The notes beneath the pieces were generated by a model. That model ran no database searches. It saw nothing but the letters and a program-made list of their open reading frames with translations, and was not told the origin of the DNA. From Haloferax sp. Atlit-12N (lineage in GTDB: Archaea > Halobacteriota > Halobacteria > Halobacteriales > Haloferacaceae): a DNA stretch of 64,000 nt. Made by a program: the position numbers and the translations under genes. The stretch is taken from NCBI RefSeq assembly GCF_003383095.1, contig NZ_PSYW01000001.1, positions 930,001 through 994,000 of the forward strand, written 5' to 3'. Below are positions 33,700 through 41,968 of the stretch, piece by piece. Numbering within the stretch: position 1 is the stretch's first letter; each line of letters begins with the position of its first letter.

Positions 33700-34275
33700 T
33701 TATCGACCGCTGAGCGACTGCTGTCTCGTGAGTACGAAGCCGACGAGCCCAGGCCCCACGACAGCGACGACGAGTTCGAGAGCGACGACCACGAGAAGGG
33801 AGATGCTGAGCCCACAGAATCCGGCGAGACAGGTCGTTACGCCGTCGAGATGAAGCAGATGGCCGCCCGTTGGTCCACCGGGTGCGACGAAGAGCCCGAA
33901 CACGGCCAGCATTGCGACCAACCATCCGTACGTCACCTGACGCAACGCCGTCTCCGAATCGACACCTCGCAGGCGACGAACGAGATACTGACCGAGGAGG
34001 AGTGGGGCGGTCCACAGCACGACGAACGCAACGACACCTGAGGCGACGAGTGCGGCCGCAACACCCCACAACGAGCCACCGCCCGCGACTGCCCAGACGA
34101 TTGCCGTTCCGACGAGGTACAGCAGGCTCACGCCCAAAAGTGAGCGTCGAAGACCTGCGCTGAACGGCTGCGACCCACGACGCCACGAGAGGTGCGCGCC
34201 GAGCGTCACAAGTGTCGCGATGCCGGCGGTTACGACGAAGACGAAGACCGGGAGCAGTCCAGTCGGGAGGGTCAT
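33700..34275 (-). CDS. Multi-pass membrane protein of unknown function
   Basis: A 191-residue protein with about five hydrophobic segments (for example VFVFVVTAGIATLVTLGAHLSW, SLLYLVGTAIVWAVA, WGVAAALVASGVVAFVVLW, VTYGWLVAMLAVFGLFVA and a C-terminal one). The GHLLHLDG loop between segments carries two His residues. No family is recognised. It uses slightly more A/T than the adjacent ribosomal gene. Confidence 0.72.
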   Translation of the reverse strand: MTLPTGLLPVFVFVVTAGIATLVTLGAHLSWRRGSQPFSAGLRRSLLGVSLLYLVGTAIVWAVAGGGSLWGVAAALVASGVVAFVVLWTAPLLLGQYLVRRLRGVDSETALRQVTYGWLVAMLAVFGLFVAPGGPTGGHLLHLDGVTTCLAGFCGLSISLLVVVALELVVAVVGPGLVGFVLTRQQSLSGR

Positions 34276-34314
34276 ACCTGGAACGTCACTTCGCTGTCAG
34301 AAAAACGTGGGTGC

Positions 34315-34671
34315 TCAGAACGGCGACGTGGGACCGAGGTCCGCTTCGCCCTCGCTCTCGGTGCCGTCTTCGACCGCGCCGTCCCACGCGTCGAAGCCGC
34401 CCCGGAGGCTGGACACGTCGGCGTCGACGTTGCTGTCCAGCACCGAGGCGACCTGTTTCGAACTCTTGCCGACGTAACACGAGACGACCACCTCGGCGGG
34501 CCACTCGCGGTCGAACACCTCGGGGCCGAGCGTCGCCGCCGGGAGGTTCTCCGACCCAGGGATGTGGCCGGACGTGTACGACGAGGGGTCTCGGATATCG
34601 ACGACGGCGAGGTCATCGTCGTCGTCGGCCAGTTTCTCGCGTAGTTCGTCGGGCGTCGTCTCGGCGACCAT
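34315..34671 (-). CDS. Single-domain rhodanese-like sulfurtransferase
   Basis: A 118-residue protein. It has the rhodanese opening (LAVVDIRDPSSYTSGHIPGSENLP) and the active-site loop SCYVGKSSK with Cys65 as the persulfide carrier. An acidic tail of ~20 residues follows. It is divergent from ubaA across 134 bases. Eukaryotic MOCS3/Uba4 carries an E1 domain and a rhodanese domain in one chain; here they are separate neighbours, suggesting this protein supplies sulfur in the same pathway. Confidence 0.9.
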   Translation of the reverse strand: MVAETTPDELREKLADDDDDLAVVDIRDPSSYTSGHIPGSENLPAATLGPEVFDREWPAEVVVSCYVGKSSKQVASVLDSNVDADVSSLRGGFDAWDGAVEDGTESEGEADLGPTSPF

Positions 34672-34805
34672 ACCCGACGTGACGGGCGGAGCGTCAAAGG
34701 CGCGTCGCTTCCGGCGATGTCGTCGGCAGCGCGGGCAGTCCGGGCTTCGGGGAACGGCCCCGCCCGTGCCGCGGCTTTATTCGGGGGCGACGCCAACCTC
34801 GGGAT

Positions 34806-35618
34806 ATGACGCTCTCACTCGACGCCACCCAGTTGGACCGCTACTCGCGGCACATCATCATGGACGAGGTCGGCCCGGAGGGCCAAGAGCGACTGCTCTC
34901 GGCGCGGGTCGTCGTCGTCGGCGCGGGCGGGTTGGGCGCGCCGGCCATCCAGTACCTCGCGGCGGTCGGCGTCGGCGAACTCGTCGTCGTCGACGACGAC
35001 GTGGTCGAACGGAGTAACCTCCAGCGGCAGGTCGTCCACCGCGACGACGACGTGGGGACGCCGAAAGCCGAGAGCGCCGCCGCGTTTGTCCGCGGCCTCA
35101 ACCCCGACGTATCCGTCGAACCGGTCGAGACCCGCGTGGACAAATCAAACGTCCGCGAGGTCGTCGCGGGCGCGGACGTGGTGGTCGACGCCTCGGACAA
35201 CTTCCCGACGCGCTACCTGCTCAACGACGTCTGTCGCTTCGAGGGAATCCCGCTGGTCCACGGCGCGATATACAAGTTCGAGGGGCAGGCGACGACGCTC
35301 GTCCCCGAGGGGCCGTGTTACCGATGTCTGTTCCCCGAAGCGCCCGAACCGGGGACGGTCCCCGACTGCGCGACGACCGGCGTCCTCGGCGTCCTCCCCG
35401 GCACGGTCGGCTGTATTCAGGCGACGGAAGCGATGAAGCTCCTCCTCGATGAAGGCGAGGTGCTCGACGCGCGGCTCCTGTTTTACGACGCCATGGACAT
35501 GACGTTCGAGACGGTCCCGTACCGGAAGAACCCGGACTGCCCCGTCTGCGGCGAGGGCGGCGTCGACTCCATCGAGGACATCGACTACGTCGAAAGCTGT
35601 GCAATCAGCCTCGACTGA
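34806..35618 (+). CDS. ubaA: E1-like ubiquitin-activating enzyme UbaA (MoeB/ThiF family)
   Basis: A 270-residue E1. VVGAGGLGAPAIQYLAAVGVG binds ATP, DDDVVERSNLQRQ carries the adenylation residues, and two zinc CxxC pairs are Cys171/Cys174 and Cys245/Cys248. Cys188 in VPDCATTG matches the catalytic Cys reported for H. volcanii UbaA. It adenylates the ubiquitin-like SAMPs for protein conjugation and for sulfur transfer to molybdopterin and tRNA. A TATA-like CTTTATTC lies about 27 bases before the ATG. There is no C-terminal rhodanese domain. Confidence 0.95.
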   Translation: MTLSLDATQLDRYSRHIIMDEVGPEGQERLLSARVVVVGAGGLGAPAIQYLAAVGVGELVVVDDDVVERSNLQRQVVHRDDDVGTPKAESAAAFVRGLNPDVSVEPVETRVDKSNVREVVAGADVVVDASDNFPTRYLLNDVCRFEGIPLVHGAIYKFEGQATTLVPEGPCYRCLFPEAPEPGTVPDCATTGVLGVLPGTVGCIQATEAMKLLLDEGEVLDARLLFYDAMDMTFETVPYRKNPDCPVCGEGGVDSIEDIDYVESCAISLD

Positions 35619-35648
35619 GGAGCGAGCGGAGTCAGCAGAGCGTTGCTG

Positions 35649-36029
35649 CTATTCGACGCCTGACTGGGGGCCAGCAACGGATACGGCAGGCGGCCCGGAG
35701 CCGACGAAGCTAATGGCGATAATCCAGTCCTCAGTAGTCGGATTCACCACTCGCCTGATCGTGTGCGGCGGGACGTAGACGAAGTCACCTGCGTCGAGTT
35801 CGACCGATTCCTGACCAACCGGTCCGTACTCCAGAACGGCGTGACCTGCCACGACGTACCCGTAGACGTGGCGGTCACCGTTGTGATGCCACCCGGTTGT
35901 GATTCCACCGGCGACCCGCGACTGAATCACGACGGTATCCTCGGTTTCGAATATCGCTTGTCGTGAAACGTCGGTGGAGTCGTCTGGTTCTCCCAAACTG
36001 GCTCGTGTAACGACTGTAACTGCTTCCAT
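35649..36029 (-). CDS. Small cupin-domain protein
   Basis: A 126-residue single cupin. Motif 1 is GWHHNGDRHVYGYVVAGHAVLEYG with the His residues of the metal site, and motif 2 is DAGDFVYVPPHTIRRVVNPT. Start ATG at 36029. It may be a metal-dependent enzyme or a sensor; no substrate can be assigned. GC is lower than in ubaA, and the 148 bases upstream (36030-36177) hold nothing recognisable, so it may be a later arrival. Confidence 0.85.
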   Translation of the reverse strand: MEAVTVVTRASLGEPDDSTDVSRQAIFETEDTVVIQSRVAGGITTGWHHNGDRHVYGYVVAGHAVLEYGPVGQESVELDAGDFVYVPPHTIRRVVNPTTEDWIIAISFVGSGPPAVSVAGPQSGVE

Positions 36030-36177
36030 GCCGGTACCCCGTCTACCTACGACTGGCAACGAGATAATCGCTCTCTCGAGAGCGCCACCAGTGGGTTCGA
36101 ACGCTGTATTCAGCAGGTCTCAGCAAACTAGCAGTAGTCGGGATTCCAACAGCGCCGTCGTCTTGGGGGGAGACGCG

Positions 36178-37836
36178 CTACCGGTCGAACTGGAACCCGC
36201 CGAACTCGTCGTCCGACCCGCCGTCGGTCGCCGCGCGAATCGAGTCGGCGTCCGCGTCGTCAACCGCGTCGTCGAAGTCCATCGCGTCCAGTTCTTCGAC
36301 CGCCGTCGCGTCGCCGCCGACGAGGGCGTCCACCCGGTCGGCGAGCGCGTCGAGCGCGACCGTCTGGTCGGCCGTCGCGTCGGTGATGTCGGTCGTCGAC
36401 GCCTCGGCGGCCGTCGCGTGCTCTTGGGCCACCTGAATCGTCGTCGTGACTTCCTCGATGTTCGTCGCCTGCGAGTCGGTCGCGCGGGCGACCTCGGTGA
36501 CGCCGTTGGCCGCGGAGTCCGCGGCGTCCGCGATTTCGGAGAGCGAGGCGAGCACGTCCTCGATTTCGCCGGAGGCGACCTGAATTTGCTCGTGTGACTG
36601 CTCGGAGGCCAGCACCGTCTCGTCGGCCTGTTCCTGAATCTCGTCGATGCTGTCCGCGATTTCTTCGGTGTGCTCGTGGGTCTGGTTCGCGAGCTGTTTG
36701 ACCTCGTCGGCGACGACCGAGAAGCCCTCGCCGGCCTCGCCCGCGCGGGCGGCCTCGATGTTCGCGTTGAGCGCGAGCAGGTTCGTCCGGTCTGCGACCT
36801 CCGCGATGACCTCGACGACCTCCTCGATGACGACCATGCGCTGTTGGAGTTCGGTCACGCTGTCGAGCAGTTCGTCGGAGATGTCGATGACCTGGTCGGT
36901 CGCGCTCCGGATGCTCTGGCCGGCCTCCTGCCCGTTTTCGGCGGCCGCGCGGGCCTGATTCGCTGCCGAGGCGACCTCGTCGGAGGTGGCCGCTATCTCC
37001 TCCATGCTGGCCGAGAGGTCTTGCATCTCCTCTGCGCCCGTCGAGAGGAGGTCCGCCTGCTCCGTGACCTGCGACTCGATGTCGGTCGCGGCGGTCGCGG
37101 CCCGCTGAATCGCGCCGCCGAGGTCGGCGGTCGTGGCGTCCACCTCGCTGGCGAGGCGGTCGAACCGGGTCGCCATCTCGTTGAGGTCCGAGACGACCGC
37201 CAGCGTCTCGTCGTTGAGGACGTCCCGGTCGTCCGCGAAGGACGCGCGAGCCGAGAGGTCGCCGGCGGTGAGGCTCCCGATAGTGGTCGAGACTTCCTCG
37301 ACGAGCGCCTCGGACGCCCGCTGTTTCTCCACGGCATCGGTCCGGTCGTGGACCGCCTCGACGACGCCGACCAGTTCGTCGCCCTCGAACAGCGGTTGGG
37401 CGGTGAAGGCGATGTGACGGTCCGCGCCGTGTCGGTCCGTCATCGTGCTGGTGTCGCGGTAGAGTCGGCGGGCCTCGTCAACCACGTCGAGTCCGTGAAC
37501 CACGTCGGCGCTCCGCGGGTCGTCGAGCACTTTGTCGGCGAGCGTCTTCGCCCGCCGACCGTCCGGATAGAACAGTTCACTCACGTGTTCCGACCCGAGC
37601 GCCTCCGACGCGGGGACGCCCGTGAGCTTCGAAATCGGGTCGTTCCACGCGATGATTCGGTTGTCGGCGTCGAGGACGAACACCGGCATCCCCACGCCGT
37701 CGAGCAGAGCACCCGTGTCCAGTCGCTCCGCCGCCAGCGCGACCGTCCCTCGTTCGTCCGCCTGTGCGCCACCGTCGGTCCGCGTCCGAGCCCCGACCCC
37801 CGGGACCAGCGCCGCGAGTCGCGAAAGCAGGTCCAT
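36178..37836 (-). CDS. Soluble PAS-domain chemotaxis transducer (Htr-like)
   Basis: A 552-residue protein without membrane helices. A PAS domain occupies about residues 35-155 ([26 protein letters not shown]). A HAMP-like linker ([13 protein letters not shown]) and a long coiled-coil signalling domain follow. The hairpin tip that binds CheA/CheW is [34 protein letters not shown]. Glu/Gln pairs along the coiled coil are probable methylation sites. It would sense a cytoplasmic signal such as redox or a bound cofactor. It lies 199 bases from a membrane transducer gene in the same direction. Confidence 0.93.
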   Translation of the reverse strand: MDLLSRLAALVPGVGARTRTDGGAQADERGTVALAAERLDTGALLDGVGMPVFVLDADNRIIAWNDPISKLTGVPASEALGSEHVSELFYPDGRRAKTLADKVLDDPRSADVVHGLDVVDEARRLYRDTSTMTDRHGADRHIAFTAQPLFEGDELVGVVEAVHDRTDAVEKQRASEALVEEVSTTIGSLTAGDLSARASFADDRDVLNDETLAVVSDLNEMATRFDRLASEVDATTADLGGAIQRAATAATDIESQVTEQADLLSTGAEEMQDLSASMEEIAATSDEVASAANQARAAAENGQEAGQSIRSATDQVIDISDELLDSVTELQQRMVVIEEVVEVIAEVADRTNLLALNANIEAARAGEAGEGFSVVADEVKQLANQTHEHTEEIADSIDEIQEQADETVLASEQSHEQIQVASGEIEDVLASLSEIADAADSAANGVTEVARATDSQATNIEEVTTTIQVAQEHATAAEASTTDITDATADQTVALDALADRVDALVGGDATAVEELDAMDFDDAVDDADADSIRAATDGGSDDEFGGFQFDR

Positions 37837-38035
37837 ACGTCCACCCCACGCGGATTGCCGGTATAACGCTACGCTCTAAGCTATCATATCTGATATTGGG
37901 TGGTACTGAATCGGTATCTTCGGCGAGCGGATGTGGAACACGAACGGTCGAGAAACGCGGTCGTCGGGTGGGAGAGCCGAAGGGGGACCGGTGAGGGCCG
38001 AAACCGGGGATGGAAGGGCCGAATCGGGAGACGAG

Positions 38036-40510
38036 TCAGTCGGAACGGCCGTCGTCGGTGCGGTCGGAACGGCCGTCCACGTCGAGTCCGTCGCCGTCGC
38101 GGCCGCCGTCGGTCGCCGGGGCGTCGAGTTCGACGGTCGACGCGGCGTCGGAGTCGGCGAACGCGCTGTCGCGGTCCGCAGCGTCGTGGTCGACGGTGAA
38201 CTCGGAGACGAGCGACATCAGCCGCTCGGACTGGGTTGCGAGACGGTCCGCGCCGTCCGAGACCTCGCTGAGCGAGGCGGTCTGTTCTTCGGCCGCGGCG
38301 GCGACCGACTCGGCGCGCTCGGCGGTCTCGTCGCTGATATCGGACACACGGTCCATCATCGACGCGACCTCCTCGGTCGAGGCGGCCTGTTCGTCGGTGG
38401 TCCGGCTGATTTCGTCGACGCCGTCGGTCGTCTCGCGGACGTTCTCGACGATGGTGTCCAGCGAGTCGCGGGCGGTCTGGACCGCGTCGACGCCGGAGTC
38501 GACGGCGTCGCGCGTCTCGCGCATCTCGGAGACGGACGCCGCGGACTTCGCTTGGACCTCCTCGATAGTCGCCTCGATTTCCTCGGCGGAGGCCTTGGTC
38601 TCGCCGGCGAGTTCCTTGACCTCGTTGGCGACGACCGAGAAGCCCTCGCCGGCCTCGCCGGCGCGGGCGGCCTCGATGTTCGCGTTGAGCGCGAGGATGT
38701 TCGTCTGCTCCGCGATGTCGGTGATGAGTTCGACGATGTCGCCGATTTCGGCCATGTCGCCTTCGAGGTCCTCGATGCGGTCGACCGTCCGGCGGGTCTG
38801 CGTCTCGACGGTCTCGATGGTGTCGATGGCGTTGGCGGCCGCCTCGTGGCCGTCCTCGCTCGCTTCGAGGGTGTGTTGGGCCGTGCGTTCGAGTTCGCTC
38901 GCCGAGGAGGCGACCTCCTCGATGGTCGCAGAGAGGTTGCTCGTCTCGCTCGTCGTCTGCTGGAGGTTCTCGCGCTGTTCGTGCGCGCCCTCGGCCATGA
39001 CCTGCGTGGATTCGCTGACCTGCCGGCTCGCGCGCTCTATCTCTTGGGAACTCGCGGTGACCTCCTGACTGGCCGCGGCGACGGTCTCGGCGAACTCGAC
39101 GACCTCCGCGACGGTCGCTTCGAGTTCGTCGGCCATATCGTTGAACGACCGCGCCATCTCGTTCATCGCGTCGTTGTCGGCGTCCTCGGACATCCGGCGC
39201 GTGAGGTCGCCGTCGGCGGCGTCCGCCATCGTCTCGCTGAACTCGGCCGCCTTCGCTTCGAGTTCGGTGATGAGGGCTTCGAGTTCCGTGTGCGTCTGGC
39301 CCATCGACTCGCCGAACGACCCCGGGATGTCCTCGTCGAGGACGGGGTCGTCGAAGCGCTTGTCCGCGAGCGCCTCGGCCTGCCCGGCGACGGTCGTCAG
39401 GTACGACTGCATCGACTCGAAGGAGTCGTACAGCCGGCCCATCTCGTCGATGCGGGCGGTGTTCGGGAGGTCGCCGTCGACCTCGCCGTTAGCGATGTCG
39501 GCGGCGTTGCGGGCGACGACCGAGAGGGACCGCGCGGTGCCGCGGCCCATGGTCGCGCCGACGAGGAACAGCGCGCCGACGCCGAACGCGACGAGGAGCA
39601 TCACGTTCGTCGTCACCTGCGACTGGAGCGCGAACGCCCGGTCGGCCGGGACGTGGTAGGTGAGCACCCAGTCGGTGCCGGTGATGGGCGCGTACGCCAT
39701 CGCGTACTCGCCGGACTCCATGCCCGTGCGGGCGGAGACGACCTCGTAGCCAGTCTGCCCGGACAGCGCGGCGTCGATGGCCTCGATGGACGAGCCGTCG
39801 GCGGCCGCGTACTGGTCGAGAATGGACGCCTTCCGGTTGTCGAAGAGGATGGTCCCGGACTCGGTGACGACCTTGGTGTCGCCGGTCGCGTAGGGCGATT
39901 CGAACTGGTGGGAACCCGCTGCGAGCGACGCCGTCAGGACGATTGCGCCGTTGGCTCCGGAGACGGGCGCGGCGAACGCGACGACCGGCTCGCCGCCGGA
40001 CTCGTACGGCTCGGTGACGGTCACGGACTGCCCCGACGCCAGCGCCGCGGCGTCGTCCGCCCACGGCGCGGACAGCGAGTCGAGCGACTGCCCGGTCGCG
40101 CTGTCGGTCGTGCTCGCGACGACCGCGCCGGTGTCGGCGTCCACGTAGTGAAGCGAACGGACGTCGCCGGAGAGTTGGATGAGCTTCCCTTCGAGCCACC
40201 GCTGGTGGTCGGCAGGCGGCGTGCCAGCCGGTTGGTCCGCCAGCGACTCGGCGAGGAACGAGACGGTGGATTCCTTCGAGGTCACCCAGTCGGAGACCGA
40301 CTTCGCCTCCGTCGCCGCCGCGCCGCGAATCTGCGACTCGGTCTGCGACTCGACGACGGATTTGGTGTCGAAGTGGATGTACGCGCCCGCGCCGCCCATG
40401 ACGAGCGCGATGAGGAGGAGCACGACCCCGAACTTCGCCGCGTAGCGCCGGCGAATCACGTTCGGAAGCGCCCGTTCGAGGAGGCTCGTCAGCCGTGAAA
40501 ACGAGTTCAT
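38036..40510 (-). CDS. Membrane chemotaxis transducer with Cache-type sensor (BasT/CosT-like)
   Basis: An 824-residue transducer. Membrane helix 1 is about residues 26-46, an extracellular Cache-like domain covers ~47-300, and helix 2 is about 305-327. HAMP regions and a coiled-coil signalling domain follow, with the tip [34 protein letters not shown]. The ATG overlaps the stop of the upstream binding-lipoprotein gene by four bases. In Halobacterium, BasB-BasT and CosB-CosT pairs are arranged this way: the lipoprotein binds an amino acid or osmolyte and signals through the transducer. The acidic tail after residue ~780 is unstructured. Confidence 0.93.
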   Translation of the reverse strand: MNSFSRLTSLLERALPNVIRRRYAAKFGVVLLLIALVMGGAGAYIHFDTKSVVESQTESQIRGAAATEAKSVSDWVTSKESTVSFLAESLADQPAGTPPADHQRWLEGKLIQLSGDVRSLHYVDADTGAVVASTTDSATGQSLDSLSAPWADDAAALASGQSVTVTEPYESGGEPVVAFAAPVSGANGAIVLTASLAAGSHQFESPYATGDTKVVTESGTILFDNRKASILDQYAAADGSSIEAIDAALSGQTGYEVVSARTGMESGEYAMAYAPITGTDWVLTYHVPADRAFALQSQVTTNVMLLVAFGVGALFLVGATMGRGTARSLSVVARNAADIANGEVDGDLPNTARIDEMGRLYDSFESMQSYLTTVAGQAEALADKRFDDPVLDEDIPGSFGESMGQTHTELEALITELEAKAAEFSETMADAADGDLTRRMSEDADNDAMNEMARSFNDMADELEATVAEVVEFAETVAAASQEVTASSQEIERASRQVSESTQVMAEGAHEQRENLQQTTSETSNLSATIEEVASSASELERTAQHTLEASEDGHEAAANAIDTIETVETQTRRTVDRIEDLEGDMAEIGDIVELITDIAEQTNILALNANIEAARAGEAGEGFSVVANEVKELAGETKASAEEIEATIEEVQAKSAASVSEMRETRDAVDSGVDAVQTARDSLDTIVENVRETTDGVDEISRTTDEQAASTEEVASMMDRVSDISDETAERAESVAAAAEEQTASLSEVSDGADRLATQSERLMSLVSEFTVDHDAADRDSAFADSDAASTVELDAPATDGGRDGDGLDVDGRSDRTDDGRSD

Positions 40511-41751
40511 TGGTCGCCCCCGGACTCGAAGAACTGGCGCTGGAGGAGTTCGACCTGCTCGACCGAGCCGTTGTGGACGCGCTCGACGAGGTACGAACTC
40601 AGCGGTTCGAGCGCCTCCGTGAGGTCGACCCCGCTCGACGCGCCCTGATAGTTCAGTTCGCGGCCGGCGTCGACGAGGGTCCGTACCCGGTCGAACTCGC
40701 CGACTGAGACGGTGTGGCCGGTCCCGCCCGAGACGGCCTGCAGGGCGTCTGCGATGGCCGGCCCGGTGGCCTCGCCGGCGTACTCCGCCGCGGTCGCCAT
40801 GAGGAACAGGGCGTCGTAGGCGTTCGCCGCATAGGGTTGCAGCGGCGCGATGTCGGAGAGTCGCTGGGAGAGGTGGAAGTAGCCGTCAGTCCGAACCGAC
40901 GACAGCGAGGCGCTGTAGAAGCCCTCGTAATAGGATGGAATCTCGCCGTCGAAGAGGCCCGCCGAGAAGACCCACGGGGCCTCGTAGTCGGACGCGCCGT
41001 AGGCGTCGAGGACGCCTCCCTCCTGTCCGGGGACGCTGACGAAGCCGACCGCGTCGGGCGAGTCGGCGAACACCTCGTCGACGACGCCGCCGAAGTCGTC
41101 TGCGGCCGGGTCGTAGCTGACCTCGGTGACGACCTCCGCGTCGAGTTGGTCGCCGAGCGCGGTGCCGAGGTCGGAGCCGAAGGCCCCGTCGACGGTGAGT
41201 ACGGCGACTCGGTCGGCGTCGGCGTACTGCGGCGCGTCGAGAATCTTCGCCATCGCGGTCGCCTGTAGGCTGTCGCTCGGAACGGTCCGGCCGAAGAACT
41301 TCCGACCGTCGGCCTGCCCGGCGTCCGAGAGGCGCGGGTTCGTGCTCGCCGGAGACATCTCCATGACGGCGTCGTCGGCCGCCTTCGGAGCGAGCGCGAG
41401 CGACACGTCGCTGACGAGGCCGCCGACGAAGCCGACGACGCCCGCGTCGGCCAGCGAGGCGTAGCCGTCGGTCGCGACCGACGCGGACCCCTCCGTGTCC
41501 ACCGTGGTCAGTTCGACCGGTCGCCCGAGCACGCCGCCCGCCCAGTTGATGTCCTCGACCGCCTGCTCGGCGGCGCGCTTGCCGTGCGTTCCCACCTGCT
41601 CCAGCGACCCGCTGACGGGCAACATCGCCCCGAATCGAACGGGCTCCCCGGACTCCGTTCCGAACGTCCCCACGCACCCGGACAGCGAGCCGAGCCCCAC
41701 CGCGCCGGCGGCGGTGCGAAGAAACGTTCGTCTGTCGTACCTTGCTGTCAC
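40507..41751 (-). CDS. Substrate-binding lipoprotein for chemotaxis (BasB/LivJ-like)
   Basis: A 414-residue periplasmic-binding-protein fold of the branched-chain amino-acid receptor family ([37 protein letters not shown]). The GTG start at 41751 is chosen because the twin-arginine motif (YDRRTFLRT) begins five residues later, the lipobox LSGC places the lipid on Cys26, and a TATAA sequence lies 25-30 bases upstream. No ABC permease or ATPase genes are adjacent, so it most likely serves taxis and not uptake. Confidence 0.9.
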   Translation of the reverse strand: MTARYDRRTFLRTAAGAVGLGSLSGCVGTFGTESGEPVRFGAMLPVSGSLEQVGTHGKRAAEQAVEDINWAGGVLGRPVELTTVDTEGSASVATDGYASLADAGVVGFVGGLVSDVSLALAPKAADDAVMEMSPASTNPRLSDAGQADGRKFFGRTVPSDSLQATAMAKILDAPQYADADRVAVLTVDGAFGSDLGTALGDQLDAEVVTEVSYDPAADDFGGVVDEVFADSPDAVGFVSVPGQEGGVLDAYGASDYEAPWVFSAGLFDGEIPSYYEGFYSASLSSVRTDGYFHLSQRLSDIAPLQPYAANAYDALFLMATAAEYAGEATGPAIADALQAVSGGTGHTVSVGEFDRVRTLVDAGRELNYQGASSGVDLTEALEPLSSYLVERVHNGSVEQVELLQRQFFESGGDQ

Positions 41752-41774
41752 AGATTGCCCGAGACAACTCCCCC

Positions 41775-41780
41775 ATATAA
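41775..41780 (-). promoter_or_regulatory. TATA box of the binding-lipoprotein/transducer operon
   Basis: TTATAT on the minus strand is centred about 27 bases before the GTG at 41751. This supports a leaderless transcript starting there and a shared promoter for both operon genes. Confidence 0.6.
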
Positions 41781-41935
41781 TTTTGGGCCGCCGATTATCA
41801 TACGCTGTATTTTTGGGAAGATTGTCCAACATCGAACACGAAATATGGATGTGCTACCATTCGACATACAACTGGGTCGTCGCGGTGGGCGGGTTTGGCT
41901 CGGGTCACGCGTAGCCCGCCGGCCGGGGCATCGTA

Positions 41936-41945
41936 GCGTTTTATC
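41936..41945 (+). promoter_or_regulatory. TATA-like element of mutS-mutL
   Basis: GTTTTATCCG is centred about 28 bases before the mutS ATG, consistent with leaderless transcription of the mutS-mutL operon. Confidence 0.5.
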
Positions 41946-41968
41946 CGCCGGCCCACCCACGTGCGGAC

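Noticed and set aside
37931-40498. An 855-codon open frame opposite the membrane transducer
   Set aside because: The minus strand has a complete transducer with the signalling hairpin. The plus frame is Arg/Val/Gly-rich noise that follows from third-position G/C bias.
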